Of a stretch of 64,000 bases of DNA, positions 7,320 to 15,731 are shown one piece after another. The DNA lies in assembly GCA_942492635.1 (NCBI GenBank), contig CALOFP010000004.1, forward strand, positions 248,001-312,000, read 5' to 3'. The position numbers and the translations under genes were made by a program. A model generated the notes under the pieces. It was not told the origin of the DNA. It was given only the letters and a program-made list of their open reading frames with translations, and did no database searches. Every line of letters begins with the position of its first letter. Position 1 is the stretch's first letter. Source of the DNA: CALOFP01 sp942492635 (GTDB lineage: Bacteria > UBP6 > UBA1177 > CALOFP01).

Positions 7320-9604
7320 TACTTCTCTTCAGCCAGTCTTTTCATCTCTTTCTCAATCACAGCCTTCACGACGAGAGGAGCCTCTTCCCAGAAGTACTCC
7401 TTCATAACCTGTTCAAGTTCCTCGCGGATGATCGAGCGAATTTCATCCCTGGACGGAGCGGCCGCCGGTGCGGGCTCGCCGATATCCAAAAGATCGGATT
7501 CGTCGATAATGAAGACTCCTACGTCAGGAGATGTAGACGCTGCCGGTGCTGCTGTTTCAACTCCGGGAATTGAAATGCCGGAGATGAGAGATGAAAGATC
7601 TTCCGCCTCAACCTCTTCTGCCGCCTGAGGCATAGCCGAAAGCTGCTCGAAAAGATCCATAGGCTCTTCCTGTTTTTCGGATTCAACCTGCTTTGAAAGG
7701 GATTCGAATAGATCTTCCGTTTCGACTTCTTCGACAGTTTCAATCTTTTCCGGCTCAGCTGTTTCGACACTCTTTGAAATTTCCGGAACTTCGACTTCCG
7801 ACACTTTTTCTTCTGTTTCCATCTGGGTGAGCGAAGCTGAAAGCTGTTCGAAAATATCAACCTTTTCGGGTTCTGCTTCTACTTCCTTTTCAACCTCAGC
7901 CTTCAGCTGATCAAAGAGATCGGTTGAAACCTCTTCCCCGGCAGGTTTGGGAGTTTCAACTGCTTCAGGAATTTCCAGCGGCTCTATTTCGGCAGCAGTT
8001 TGCTCAACTTCTTCCGTTGGAATTTCCGAAGCAGCTTCCAATTGTGCGGAAAGCGTTTCGAAAAGATCTCCTCCAGCCGGTTCTTCTACGGGAATTTCTA
8101 CAGTAGGTGCCGCAATTTCTTCCTCAGGGATTTCTACAGCAGGTTCAGGAATTGGTTCCGATTCGATCTCCGGAACGAGTTCCGAGATCTCTTCCACCTG
8201 AACCTCTGAAGTAGTCTCTGTGAGTTCTTCCGCCGGAATATCCGGAAAAGTTTCCGTGATTTCTTCAACTTGGATCTCAGGAGCCGGCTCTGTAATCTCT
8301 TCCATAGAAATATCCGAAATTGCTTCTGTAACTTCTTCTGTTGGAATTTTCGACGCAGCTTCAGCAATTTCTTCAGCTATGATTTCGGGAACTGGTTCGG
8401 CAAACTCTTCCGTTGTAATACCGGAGATAATTTCGGATGTTATCTCTTCAGTTGTTGCTTCGGCCAGTTTGTCTTCAGATGTCTCGACAAAAGGTTCTAC
8501 GCCACCTTCGATAATAATTTCTTCTTCGGAAGTTTCCTCGGGTGCCTGGATCGGTTCGACGGAAATTTCTTCCTCCGGAACTTCGAAGAGAGGTTCAGAC
8601 GGTTCTTCGGAAGGAACTTCAGCAGCTCCTTCATCCCCGGTCTCGGCGCGCTTCAGGAGTGCCTCAAAAAGATCTTTGTCCGATTCGGTAAATTCGGATA
8701 CCTCAGGTTCCTCTTCCGGTTCAAAAACTTCAACAACGCCTTCCATCTCCACATTTTCAGCGGAAAGATCGAACTGTTGTTTCTCTTCCGGCTCTTCAGT
8801 TTCAGATATGGATTCAATGGAAATAGACGGCGGTTCTTCTGCAGAAGTTTCATCGGGGACGATTTCTTCAAGGGTTATCACCGCTTCCTTCCCTTCTTCT
8901 GCGGAGAGGGCAGCACTTTCTATTCCTCGGGTAAGTTCTTCTATGGACGGTATCTCGATACTGAACTCCTCTTCAACAGAAGTCTCAGGCTCGAGGGTGA
9001 GTTTCGATGTATGGGGTGCGGGCGCTTCAAGCGGTGCTTCCTCAAGTTCTTCGAGCTCTTCGAGCTCTTCGATTTCATAATTCGTTTCTGGTTCGATGCT
9101 GTCAATGAGGAGATCGAAATCGTTCTCTCCCTCAGGTGATACCTGTTCAGGCTCCTCTTCAGTTTCAGGAGTAAGCACAAATGCCTCTTCTTTCTCTTCC
9201 CCTTCGCCGAGAGGTTCGATGATGATTGGCTCCTCGTCGGTTCCGAAAGCCTCTGGTTCCTCGGAAACCTGTTCTCCCTTTTCTATCGCCTCTATCATGT
9301 TCAACAGATCGGAACTAGCGAAAGGCCGGTCAAGAAACAGCGGGTAGGAGAGGTTCTCCCTGTCTTTATGGCTTGCTGAGAGGATGACGGGAACCCTGTA
9401 GTTTCTGAGGTCTATAAGCAGGCTTGAATCAATGGCCTTCTTCTCCACTATGGCCAGATCGGGCATGAACGTTTCCATCTCCCTTACAAGGGTATCGGGA
9501 TCCAGCACTCTTTTCGTAACGATATCTGTGCCTCTGAGGGAGAGCTCCACCGCCCTTGCGATAGTGTTGCTGGTTTCGAAGAGAAGAATCTTTTTCCTTA
9601 CCAT
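7319..9604 (-). CDS. Acidic receiver-like protein with tandem repeats and PopZ-like C-terminus
   Basis: 761 residues in three parts. Residues 1-108 resemble a CheY-type receiver (KKILLFETSNTIARAVE; PDLAIVEKK; VPVILSA; LDRPFASSDLL), but the usual acidic pair after the first strand is FET and the phospho-Asp position looks absent, so it is a pseudo-receiver. Residues 110-700 are Glu/Pro/Val/Ile-rich and disordered; they contain seven 12-residue repeats (399-482) and six DLFxxL-type motifs (starting 311, 513, 562, 583, 631, 650). Residues 718-761 form amphipathic helices (IRSIIREELEQVMKEY then VVKAVIEKEMKRL) like the C-terminal oligomerisation region of PopZ (DUF2497) and of some deltaproteobacterial receiver proteins. 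It lies 13 bp after rluD and is coupled to ruvX. A scaffold or polar-organiser role is an inference. Confidence 0.8.
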   Translation of the reverse strand: MVRKKILLFETSNTIARAVELSLRGTDIVTKRVLDPDTLVREMETFMPDLAIVEKKAIDSSLLIDLRNYRVPVILSASHKDRENLSYPLFLDRPFASSDLLNMIEAIEKGEQVSEEPEAFGTDEEPIIIEPLGEGEEKEEAFVLTPETEEEPEQVSPEGENDFDLLIDSIEPETNYEIEELEELEELEEAPLEAPAPHTSKLTLEPETSVEEEFSIEIPSIEELTRGIESAALSAEEGKEAVITLEEIVPDETSAEEPPSISIESISETEEPEEKQQFDLSAENVEMEGVVEVFEPEEEPEVSEFTESDKDLFEALLKRAETGDEGAAEVPSEEPSEPLFEVPEEEISVEPIQAPEETSEEEIIIEGGVEPFVETSEDKLAEATTEEITSEIISGITTEEFAEPVPEIIAEEIAEAASKIPTEEVTEAISDISMEEITEPAPEIQVEEITETFPDIPAEELTETTSEVQVEEISELVPEIESEPIPEPAVEIPEEEIAAPTVEIPVEEPAGGDLFETLSAQLEAASEIPTEEVEQTAAEIEPLEIPEAVETPKPAGEEVSTDLFDQLKAEVEKEVEAEPEKVDIFEQLSASLTQMETEEKVSEVEVPEISKSVETAEPEKIETVEEVETEDLFESLSKQVESEKQEEPMDLFEQLSAMPQAAEEVEAEDLSSLISGISIPGVETAAPAASTSPDVGVFIIDESDLLDIGEPAPAAAPSRDEIRSIIREELEQVMKEYFWEEAPLVVKAVIEKEMKRLAEEK
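8159..8410 (-). repeat. 36-bp in-frame tandem repeat (7 copies)
   Basis: Encodes seven 12-residue units (residues 399-482 of the acidic protein), each starting EE-(I/V/F/L)-(T/A/S)-E and continuing with a P/S-x-I/V hydrophobic step. The copies have diverged, so this is an old or selected expansion rather than a recent slippage event. Confidence 0.75.
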
Positions 9605-9617
9605 TGCTATACTCCGA

Positions 9618-10553
9618 TTAAGACTTATTAAAAAAATCTAAAATCTCTTTCATATCATCCGGGATCTCCTGCTCGAAGTAAAGTTCCTTTCCGAAAAGGG
9701 AGAAACCTAGAGTCCTGGCGTGAAGCATCTGACGGGGGTGACGGGCGAGAACGCTGTTTAGGGCACCGTTGTCGGTTTTTCTTGCTCCGTTGTAGAGTTC
9801 GTCATTCACGATAGGGTGACCCAGATGACGCATGTGCATGCGGATCTGGTGGGTTCTGCCTGTTTCAAGACTGGCACGAACAAGGGATATTCCACGGTAC
9901 TCTTCGATAACTTCGTAGTGGGTCACAGCGATCCTGTTGGATACGGCTTCCGGGGAGAAGCGTTTACGGTTTCTTTTGTCCCGCCCGTGAGGGGTTGTTA
10001 TGGTTCCCGTTCGCTCTTTCGGACATCCCCAGATTAGGGCCACATACTCCCTGCGGATCCTATGGGATGCGAAAAGCTTTGAAAGCGCCTCGAAGGCTGC
10101 ATGACTTTTGGCGACGACGAGAAGACCCGACGTATCCTTGTCGATCCTGTGGACAAGTCCGGGACGGATTCCGCTCTCCTCACTTCGTCCTAGGTGGTGG
10201 ATTATTCCGTTCATCATCGTGCCGTCGGGGTGTCCCGGGGCCGGATGAACCACAAGCCCCGCCTGCTTATTTACGAGCATGATGTCTTCGTTTTCGAAAA
10301 CGATGTCGAGAGGAATCGGCTGAGGTTCGAGAGAGAGCTCCTCCAGGGGGTCTATCTCGATCTCAAGCTGATCGCCTTTTCTGAATTTGTTGAAGCTGTT
10401 TTTTGTGAGCACTTTCCCATTCAGCAGTACATTCTCAAAGGAGATATTCTTTTGAAGTCTGTTCCTCGAGATGTCAAGAAGGGTTGAGAGAAACCGGTCG
10501 GCCCGCTCCCTGACCTCACCGGTAAGACAAAGTGATCTGTTTCCTTCTACCAT
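9618..10553 (-). CDS. rluD: Ribosomal large-subunit pseudouridine synthase, RluD/RluA family
   Basis: 311 residues. An N-terminal S4 RNA-binding domain (about residues 15-75: RADRFLSTLLDISRNRLQK, NVLLNGK) is followed by the catalytic domain with HRIDKDTSGLLVVAKS (catalytic Asp138) and GRTHQIRMHMRHLGHPI. The enzyme converts uridines of 23S rRNA to pseudouridine. RluC- or RluA-type target specificity cannot be excluded. Its start overlaps the end of the 90-residue gene by 7 bp. Confidence 0.92.
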   Translation of the reverse strand: MVEGNRSLCLTGEVRERADRFLSTLLDISRNRLQKNISFENVLLNGKVLTKNSFNKFRKGDQLEIEIDPLEELSLEPQPIPLDIVFENEDIMLVNKQAGLVVHPAPGHPDGTMMNGIIHHLGRSEESGIRPGLVHRIDKDTSGLLVVAKSHAAFEALSKLFASHRIRREYVALIWGCPKERTGTITTPHGRDKRNRKRFSPEAVSNRIAVTHYEVIEEYRGISLVRASLETGRTHQIRMHMRHLGHPIVNDELYNGARKTDNGALNSVLARHPRQMLHARTLGFSLFGKELYFEQEIPDDMKEILDFFNKS

Positions 10554-10819
10554 ATTTTAGATTTGATATAACCTTTTGATTTTACAAGAAGATCTACGAT
10601 AGCGTGTTGAAAGAACTGTTCCCGGGTTACGATTTCGGGGGTTACTCTGGAACGGTAAAAAAGTTCTCCCTCCTCGATCTCTTCGCTGAGGAGAGAAAAA
10701 AGAGTGTCGCTTTCAATCCCCTCTCTGACCTTCGATTCGTTGTAGGCGGCGATATCGGAGACTATTACCCTGGCGAATCGCCTTGCCTCTTCCGGATCTC
10801 TGATGATGTCTTCGCTCAT
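10547..10819 (-). CDS. Small conserved protein of unknown function
   Basis: 90 residues, cytoplasmic, no signal peptide or membrane segment. The pattern EARRFARVIVSDIAAYNESKVREGI followed by LLSEEIEEGELFYRSRV is one I recall from uncharacterised small proteins of deltaproteobacteria and candidate phyla, so it looks conserved, but no function is known to me. First gene of the minus-strand block, with AAGG before its ATG and a likely promoter at 10850-10878. It overlaps rluD by 7 bp. Confidence 0.75.
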   Translation of the reverse strand: MSEDIIRDPEEARRFARVIVSDIAAYNESKVREGIESDTLFSLLSEEIEEGELFYRSRVTPEIVTREQFFQHAIVDLLVKSKGYIKSKIW

Positions 10820-10849
10820 TATCTACCTTCGGAAGCTGTTAACCACGTC

Positions 10850-10878
10850 ACTATACTATGAACCGTCAAAATATGCAA
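10850..10878 (-). promoter_or_regulatory. Candidate sigma-70 promoter of the minus-strand block
   Basis: Minus strand: TTGCAT (10878-10873), 17-bp spacer, TATAGT (10855-10850), about 30 bp before the ATG at 10819. It is divergent from the promoter at 10942. Confidence 0.45.
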
Positions 10879-10941
10879 TTATATTGAAAATTGGAACAAA
10901 ATAAAGCTTCGAGACGTAAGTTTAAAGATATACTCGAAAAA

Positions 10942-10970
10942 TTGACAAAGTATACTTTTTAAGGTATAGC
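10942..10970 (+). promoter_or_regulatory. Candidate sigma-70 promoter of the PEGA-protein operon
   Basis: TTGACA (10942-10947), 17-bp spacer, TATAGC (10965-10970), 37 bp before the ATG at 11008. Confidence 0.55.
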
Positions 10971-11007
10971 TACATACGGATATTTCGAGAGTTATTAGAG
11001 GTTTGCG

Positions 11008-12318
11008 ATGAAAAACACCATTAACAGCTTGTTAATATTGGCTTTTTCATTGTTTTCTCTGGGCCTTCACCCGACCCTGCTCCCACAGCTGAGGGCTGCG
11101 GAAAGTACCAAAAAGGCCCGTTTGGCGGCACTGTTCGTCTACCCCGATTCCTATGCGTCCAAGCGCGGCAGGGACATTGTTTTTAAAACAATTGACGAAC
11201 TGAATTCCATTGAGGATCTCCACTACGTTGGAACGGACAGTAAACTTTTTTTACCCCCTGTTCTAGGCTCCGAAAACTCTTTTGCCGATCAGAGAAAACG
11301 CTTGGATGATGCAAGAAAGCTCTTCGCTGAGCTTGATCTGGAGGAGTCTCTTGAGATTCTCGCTTCTGTAAAGGATGCTGTGGAGAAGGATCTGTCGCTT
11401 TTCGGTAACCTCTCCATTCTTGCTGAAACTATGCTTTACAAGGCGGCTGCACACCAGCTCCTAGGTGACGAACCCGCCGCAAGGGAGGCGTTTGTTCTCT
11501 TTCTTTCACTTGATGAAGAGGAGAAGATCGACGAAAAGGAGTTTCCTCCGGATACGATAAAGTTCTTCAAAGAAGTGAAGGACGAAGTTGATCTGATGCC
11601 CAACGGTTCTCTTTTCTTTGGTAACTACCCTGATAATTCAGAGGTTTTTGTCGACGGAAGATTCGCAGGGGTGACACCTCTGAGGATAGATGGTTTGATT
11701 GCCGGACGTCACTACTACGTGATAAAAAAGTTGGGCTACAAGCCTCTCGCAGGGGCCGTTGATGTGAGAGACAAGGGAGAGCACGAAGAGACCAGAGCTC
11801 TTGAAATGTTCGAAAACGCCAGGTTTCTGGATGAATCGTCGGGACGGCTCGCCACAGAATTCGGTTCTGTTCCGATGTTGAAGGAGTCGGTGGTGACGGC
11901 CAGAAAGCTTGGTGTAAAGCGGCTTCTCGTTTTTACCGGGAAGCAGAAAAAGAAGAGTTTTTCATTCGGCGGAATCGCCGTTGATGCAGATAAGGAAAGT
12001 TACCGTGAGGAGTGGGTTGATGAGGGCGGAGATGTTAACGCTCTGGTATCGAAACTGCTGGAAAATCCAGGGGAGTATGCTTCCATTGCTTCGCTTGAGA
12101 AACTTCTTGCGGTTAAGGATGCCGAGATAAAAGCGCCTGCGGCCACAAAAAAGCCGATAAAGAAAAAGAAGAAGGAGGAGGAATCCTCCATTCTTTCGGC
12201 CTGGTGGTTCTGGACCGTGGTTGGCGTCGGAGTAGCCGGGGCAGGTGTGGGCACCTACTTCATAATTGACGGCCAAAAAGGCGGATCAGACAGCGCTACA
12301 CTTGAAATTAATTTCTGA
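11008..12318 (+). CDS. Exported PEGA-domain protein with C-terminal membrane anchor
   Basis: 436 residues. A signal peptide covers about residues 1-31 (hydrophobic LLILAFSLFSLGL). A helical, repeat-like middle part follows (about 90-190). A PEGA domain sits at about 199-268: GSLFFGNYPDNSEVFVDGRFAGVTPLRIDGLIAGRHYYVIKKLGYKP. A Lys-rich stretch precedes a C-terminal membrane helix (about 398-421, AWWFWTVVGVGVAGAGVGTYF). PEGA domains are surface or periplasmic beta domains linked to S-layer or cell-envelope proteins; this architecture is common in myxobacteria and relatives. First gene of a plus-strand run with two small genes and the inositol-monophosphatase homologue. The specific role is unknown. 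Confidence 0.85.
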   Translation: MKNTINSLLILAFSLFSLGLHPTLLPQLRAAESTKKARLAALFVYPDSYASKRGRDIVFKTIDELNSIEDLHYVGTDSKLFLPPVLGSENSFADQRKRLDDARKLFAELDLEESLEILASVKDAVEKDLSLFGNLSILAETMLYKAAAHQLLGDEPAAREAFVLFLSLDEEEKIDEKEFPPDTIKFFKEVKDEVDLMPNGSLFFGNYPDNSEVFVDGRFAGVTPLRIDGLIAGRHYYVIKKLGYKPLAGAVDVRDKGEHEETRALEMFENARFLDESSGRLATEFGSVPMLKESVVTARKLGVKRLLVFTGKQKKKSFSFGGIAVDADKESYREEWVDEGGDVNALVSKLLENPGEYASIASLEKLLAVKDAEIKAPAATKKPIKKKKKEEESSILSAWWFWTVVGVGVAGAGVGTYFIIDGQKGGSDSATLEINF

Positions 12319-12335
12319 TAAAGAGGAGACTGAAA

Positions 12336-12560
12336 ATGATTAAACGTGATGAATTCTACAAATTCGACATCAGAACACTCAACAAGAAACTTGAGAAGGG
12401 TGAAATTACAAAGGAAGAGTACGACGAGTTCCTCAAATCGCTTGCCGAAGCGGATGGGTACCAGGAAATCGACGAGAACAGAATTCTCTGTGATGCCGGA
12501 ATAAAGAACGCCGAAGAGGAGATGGAAGAAGAGGGTTCAGTTTCGGAAGAAGAGGAGTAG
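12336..12560 (+). CDS. Small acidic protein with SHOCT-like motif
   Basis: 74 residues with a good ribosome site (GAGGAG before the ATG). Residues 15-33 (EKGEITKEEYDEFLKSL) resemble the short SHOCT-type helix found in many small proteins. The C-terminus is nearly all Glu. It contains one Cys. It lies 18 bp after the PEGA gene and 6 bp before the DUF1844 gene, so it is clearly part of the operon. Function unknown. Confidence 0.7.
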   Translation: MIKRDEFYKFDIRTLNKKLEKGEITKEEYDEFLKSLAEADGYQEIDENRILCDAGIKNAEEEMEEEGSVSEEEE

Positions 12561-12566
12561 CAGACG

Positions 12567-12857
12567 ATGACTGTTAATGACAAGAACTTTTCCGATACGG
12601 TTGAACCTTCGTTTCAGAGTCTTGTCTCCTCAATATACTCAGCGGTTCTCTACAACCTCGGCGAGGTTAAGATTCGCGGAATGGAGGAGGTTGAACAGAA
12701 CCTCGACATGGCTCGGTTCAACATAGGTCTTCTTGAGATGCTCAAGGAAAAAACCGAGGGAAACCTGGAGCCTGAGGAGAAGAATCTTCTCGACAACCTT
12801 CTTTCCACCGCACGGTTGAAGTTTGTCGAGCACACCAAAGAGACCAAAGAATCCTGA
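12567..12857 (+). CDS. DUF1844 family protein
   Basis: 96 residues matching the DUF1844 pattern: SFQSLVSSIYSAVLYNLG near the N-terminus, then NLDMARFNIGLLEMLKEKTEGNL and EEKNLLDNLLSTARLKFVE. It is predicted fully helical and cytoplasmic. The family is widespread in deltaproteobacteria, Planctomycetes and other phyla and has no assigned role. It ends 3 bp before the next gene. Confidence 0.85.
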   Translation: MTVNDKNFSDTVEPSFQSLVSSIYSAVLYNLGEVKIRGMEEVEQNLDMARFNIGLLEMLKEKTEGNLEPEEKNLLDNLLSTARLKFVEHTKETKES

Positions 12858-12859
12858 TT

Positions 12860-13630
12860 ATGCGTGAACTGGAATCCGTTGTAAGAGAGGCTGGTAGAAT
12901 TCTGCTCAGATACTTCAGGCGAAGCGATCTCCAAACAGAGTATAAGTCGCTGAGAGATCTCGTATCGGAGGCGGACATGCATGCCGAGGAGTTTCTCATG
13001 GAGAAGCTTGATAAGATCGATCCGGTTTCGTTCCTCTCCGAGGAGTCGTCTCCGGGGATGAAACTGGGTGACTCTCCTCTCTGGATCGTGGATCCTCTGG
13101 ACGGAACAACCAACTTTCTTGCCGGGATTACTCCGTTTGCCGTTTCCGTGGCTCACTACGACGGCGAAAGAATGGATGCGGCGGCCTGTTACATCCCCAT
13201 TCTCGACGAGTTTTTCTACGCTGAGAGAGGTCGGGGAAGCTCCATGAACGGTGAAACCATCGAAGTTTCAACCGTCAAAAATCCTATGGATGCGGTTGCG
13301 GCAACGGGTTTCGCATGTGTCACAAAGGGACTCGAAAAAAACAATATCGGTGTTTTTAACAGTGTTGTAGGAAAGACGAGGGCCGTCAGAAGACTCGGTT
13401 CGGCGGTCACAGATCTTTTATATACGGCGGACGGCCGGTTCGACTTCTTCTGGGAGTACGGACTTGGACCGTGGGATATCGCCGCAGGGAGCCTCATTCT
13501 TGAAGAGGCCGGTGGAATAGTAACTGATTTTGATGGGGGGACCGATTATGTACGTATGGGTTCGGTTATCGCTTCCAACAGGGAGCTGTACGAATTCATA
13601 CGAGGCGAGATTGAAAGTAACTTCAAATGA
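12860..13630 (+). CDS. suhB: Inositol-1-monophosphatase family protein
   Basis: 256 residues. The Mg-dependent phosphatase motifs are present: a SEES acidic site at about 60-63, IVDPLDGTTNFLAG (76-89) and GPWDIAAGSLILEEAGG (about 201-217). The family hydrolyses inositol monophosphate or related sugar phosphates such as 3'-phosphoadenosine 5'-phosphate or NADP; SuhB itself also joins rRNA antitermination complexes. Substrate cannot be decided here. Start is 2 bp after the DUF1844 stop; the EF-G gene begins 37 bp downstream. Confidence 0.88.
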   Translation: MRELESVVREAGRILLRYFRRSDLQTEYKSLRDLVSEADMHAEEFLMEKLDKIDPVSFLSEESSPGMKLGDSPLWIVDPLDGTTNFLAGITPFAVSVAHYDGERMDAAACYIPILDEFFYAERGRGSSMNGETIEVSTVKNPMDAVAATGFACVTKGLEKNNIGVFNSVVGKTRAVRRLGSAVTDLLYTADGRFDFFWEYGLGPWDIAAGSLILEEAGGIVTDFDGGTDYVRMGSVIASNRELYEFIRGEIESNFK

Positions 13631-13667
13631 ATAGGGGTTGTTGAACAGACTAACCCAGGAGGTAATT

Positions 13668-15731
13668 ATGGCTGTATTCACCAGTGAAAAGTTGAGAAAC
13701 ATTTGTATTGCAGGACACGGAACTACGGGAAAAACGACACTTGTTGAGTCTCTTATGTTCAACATGGGCGTTACCAGTCGCATGGGAACGGTTGAAGGCG
13801 GAAACACGGTATCCGACTTTACCGAAGAGGAGATCGGACGCGGAATCTCCATATCCACTGCCGTATGCAGTGCGGAATACAAAAAGCATCTTGTGACTTT
13901 TATCGATACACCGGGATACTTCGACTTTGCGGGAGAGGTCGCCTCTTCCCTTCCTTTCACCGAGGCTGCCGTTCTCACAGTGAAGGGAACAGCGGGTCTT
14001 GACGTCGGAACAGAGAAGTATTACAGGATGGCGAAGGATCTTAACAGATCGGTCTCCTTTTTCGTGAACGAGATTGATAAGGAAAACATAGACGTCGATG
14101 GTGTCGTTTCCGGCATAGAGAGCGATCTTGGAATTTTCGTTGCTCCCGTTACATGGCCTGCATCCGTCGGACCCGATGTGGATTCCGTCATCGATGTCCT
14201 GAACGGAAAGCTTATCAAGTATGTTGACGGAAAGAGAACCACGGAAGAGGATCTTTCAGGTGATTATGCCGATACTGCTGCCGAACTTCGTGAGAAGCTT
14301 ACGGAAACGGTTGCAGAGACGGATGAGATGCTCATGGAAAAGTATCTTGAGGAGGGAGAACTCACTGCTGACGAGGTAAAGACGGGTCTGGAGAAGGCTT
14401 TTGCAGCCGGAGCGGTCTGTCCTATCTTTTTCGGAGCCCCGAACAAGGGTGTGGGTATCGATTGTCTTGCCGATTCCGTTGTGGATTTTTTCCCGTCTCC
14501 TGAGGTTAAGTCAACGCTAAGCTTCGGTTCCGATGATATTGAGATGAAGGGTGAAGAGGCTTTCCGTTCATGCATATTCAAGGTCAACTCAATACCCCAG
14601 TTCGGCGAAGTTTACATTTTCAAGGTTCTCCAGGGCGAGATCGATGAGGGAACGGATGTGTTCAACGTGGAAGCGTCATCCAGTGAGAAGATAGGTCAGC
14701 TTTATGCCATCAGAGGAAAGGACCGGATATCCCTCAAGAAGGTTGTTGCCGGACAGATCGCCGCTACAGTTAAGCTCAAGAACTCCAAAACAGGAGATCA
14801 GATCGTAAAGGATAAGTCCACGGAACCCGTTCCTTTCAAGCTCATAAAGTGGCCCGACGCGATTGTTCGCGGTGCCTTCTCCGGACCTTCAAAGGAAGAT
14901 ACGGATAAGGTTGCAACGGCCCTTCGAAAAATTCAGGTCGAGGATGCCAGCTTCAGGGCTCACTCCGATTCTGAGCTCAAGCAGCTTTTTGTAGACGGTC
15001 TCGGAGAGCTCCACCTTGAAGTTATTGCCAAGAAGATAAAAAATCAGTTCGGAATAGACGTGAAGATAGAGGAGCCGAGAATTCCATACAGGGAAACCAT
15101 CAGAGGTAAATCGGAGGTCCGCTATCGTCACAAGAAGCAGTCGGGCGGTGCAGGAGAGTTTGCGGAAGTCAACATCGTTCTTGAGCCGAGCAGCGAAAGC
15201 GAGTTCGAATTCGTCGACGCCATTGTAGGCGGTGTTATCTCCAACCGCTTCATCCCCGCTGTTGAAAAGGGTATCCGTGAAGTGATGGTTGACGGTGTAG
15301 TCGCCGGATGCAAGTTCATCAACTGCAGGGTTACTCTCAACGACGGAAAGGAGCATCCGGTCGATTCCAAGGAAGTCGCCTTCAAGAAGGCCGCTTCGAT
15401 GGCTTTCAAGGACGCTGTAAAGAAGGCAAAACCGATCCTTCTCGAGCCGATTTACGATGTGTCCATCAAGGTTCCCGAAGAGTACGCAGGTACGGTAATG
15501 GGAGATATCTCCAGCCGCCGCGGTAAGCCTCAGGGAATGGATTCTGAAGGAAAATATACGATAGTAAACGCACAGGTTCCGCTCAAGGAGCTTCACGGAT
15601 ACTCCACACAGCTCCGCTCCATGACTAACGGACGCGGCACCTACTCTATCGACTTCTCCCACTACGATCCGGTCCCGGGAGATATACAGAAGAAGATAAT
15701 TGATGAGTATGAGAAGTCCAGGGAGCAGTAG
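13668..15731 (+). CDS. Elongation factor G-like GTPase (EF-G2 class)
   Basis: 687 residues from ATG 13668, chosen because AGGAGGT precedes it; an upstream in-frame TTG at 13638 lacks a site. The G1 loop is GHGTTGKTTL instead of the AHIDAGKTT of main EF-G, and G3 is DTPGYFDFAGE, both typical of the EF-G2 paralogue group. The four remaining EF-G domains follow; the domain IV/V region includes PIYDVSIKVPEEYAGTVMGDISSRRG. The G4 motif reads NEID (134-137), with Glu where NKxD has Lys. Main EF-G translocates tRNAs on the ribosome; EF-G2 roles are less clear. The NEID change may weaken guanine recognition. Confidence 0.9.
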   Translation: MAVFTSEKLRNICIAGHGTTGKTTLVESLMFNMGVTSRMGTVEGGNTVSDFTEEEIGRGISISTAVCSAEYKKHLVTFIDTPGYFDFAGEVASSLPFTEAAVLTVKGTAGLDVGTEKYYRMAKDLNRSVSFFVNEIDKENIDVDGVVSGIESDLGIFVAPVTWPASVGPDVDSVIDVLNGKLIKYVDGKRTTEEDLSGDYADTAAELREKLTETVAETDEMLMEKYLEEGELTADEVKTGLEKAFAAGAVCPIFFGAPNKGVGIDCLADSVVDFFPSPEVKSTLSFGSDDIEMKGEEAFRSCIFKVNSIPQFGEVYIFKVLQGEIDEGTDVFNVEASSSEKIGQLYAIRGKDRISLKKVVAGQIAATVKLKNSKTGDQIVKDKSTEPVPFKLIKWPDAIVRGAFSGPSKEDTDKVATALRKIQVEDASFRAHSDSELKQLFVDGLGELHLEVIAKKIKNQFGIDVKIEEPRIPYRETIRGKSEVRYRHKKQSGGAGEFAEVNIVLEPSSESEFEFVDAIVGGVISNRFIPAVEKGIREVMVDGVVAGCKFINCRVTLNDGKEHPVDSKEVAFKKAASMAFKDAVKKAKPILLEPIYDVSIKVPEEYAGTVMGDISSRRGKPQGMDSEGKYTIVNAQVPLKELHGYSTQLRSMTNGRGTYSIDFSHYDPVPGDIQKKIIDEYEKSREQ

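Noticed and set aside
8220..9139. Two long plus-strand frames (286 and 289 residues) opposite the acidic protein
   Set aside because: They are very rich in Ser or Phe because they read the complement of repetitive Glu codons; no ribosome site, and the minus-strand frame runs continuously with known domains at both ends.
14889..15662. 257-residue minus-strand frame
   Set aside because: Antisense to the conserved C-terminal domains of the EF-G paralogue; no matching motif.
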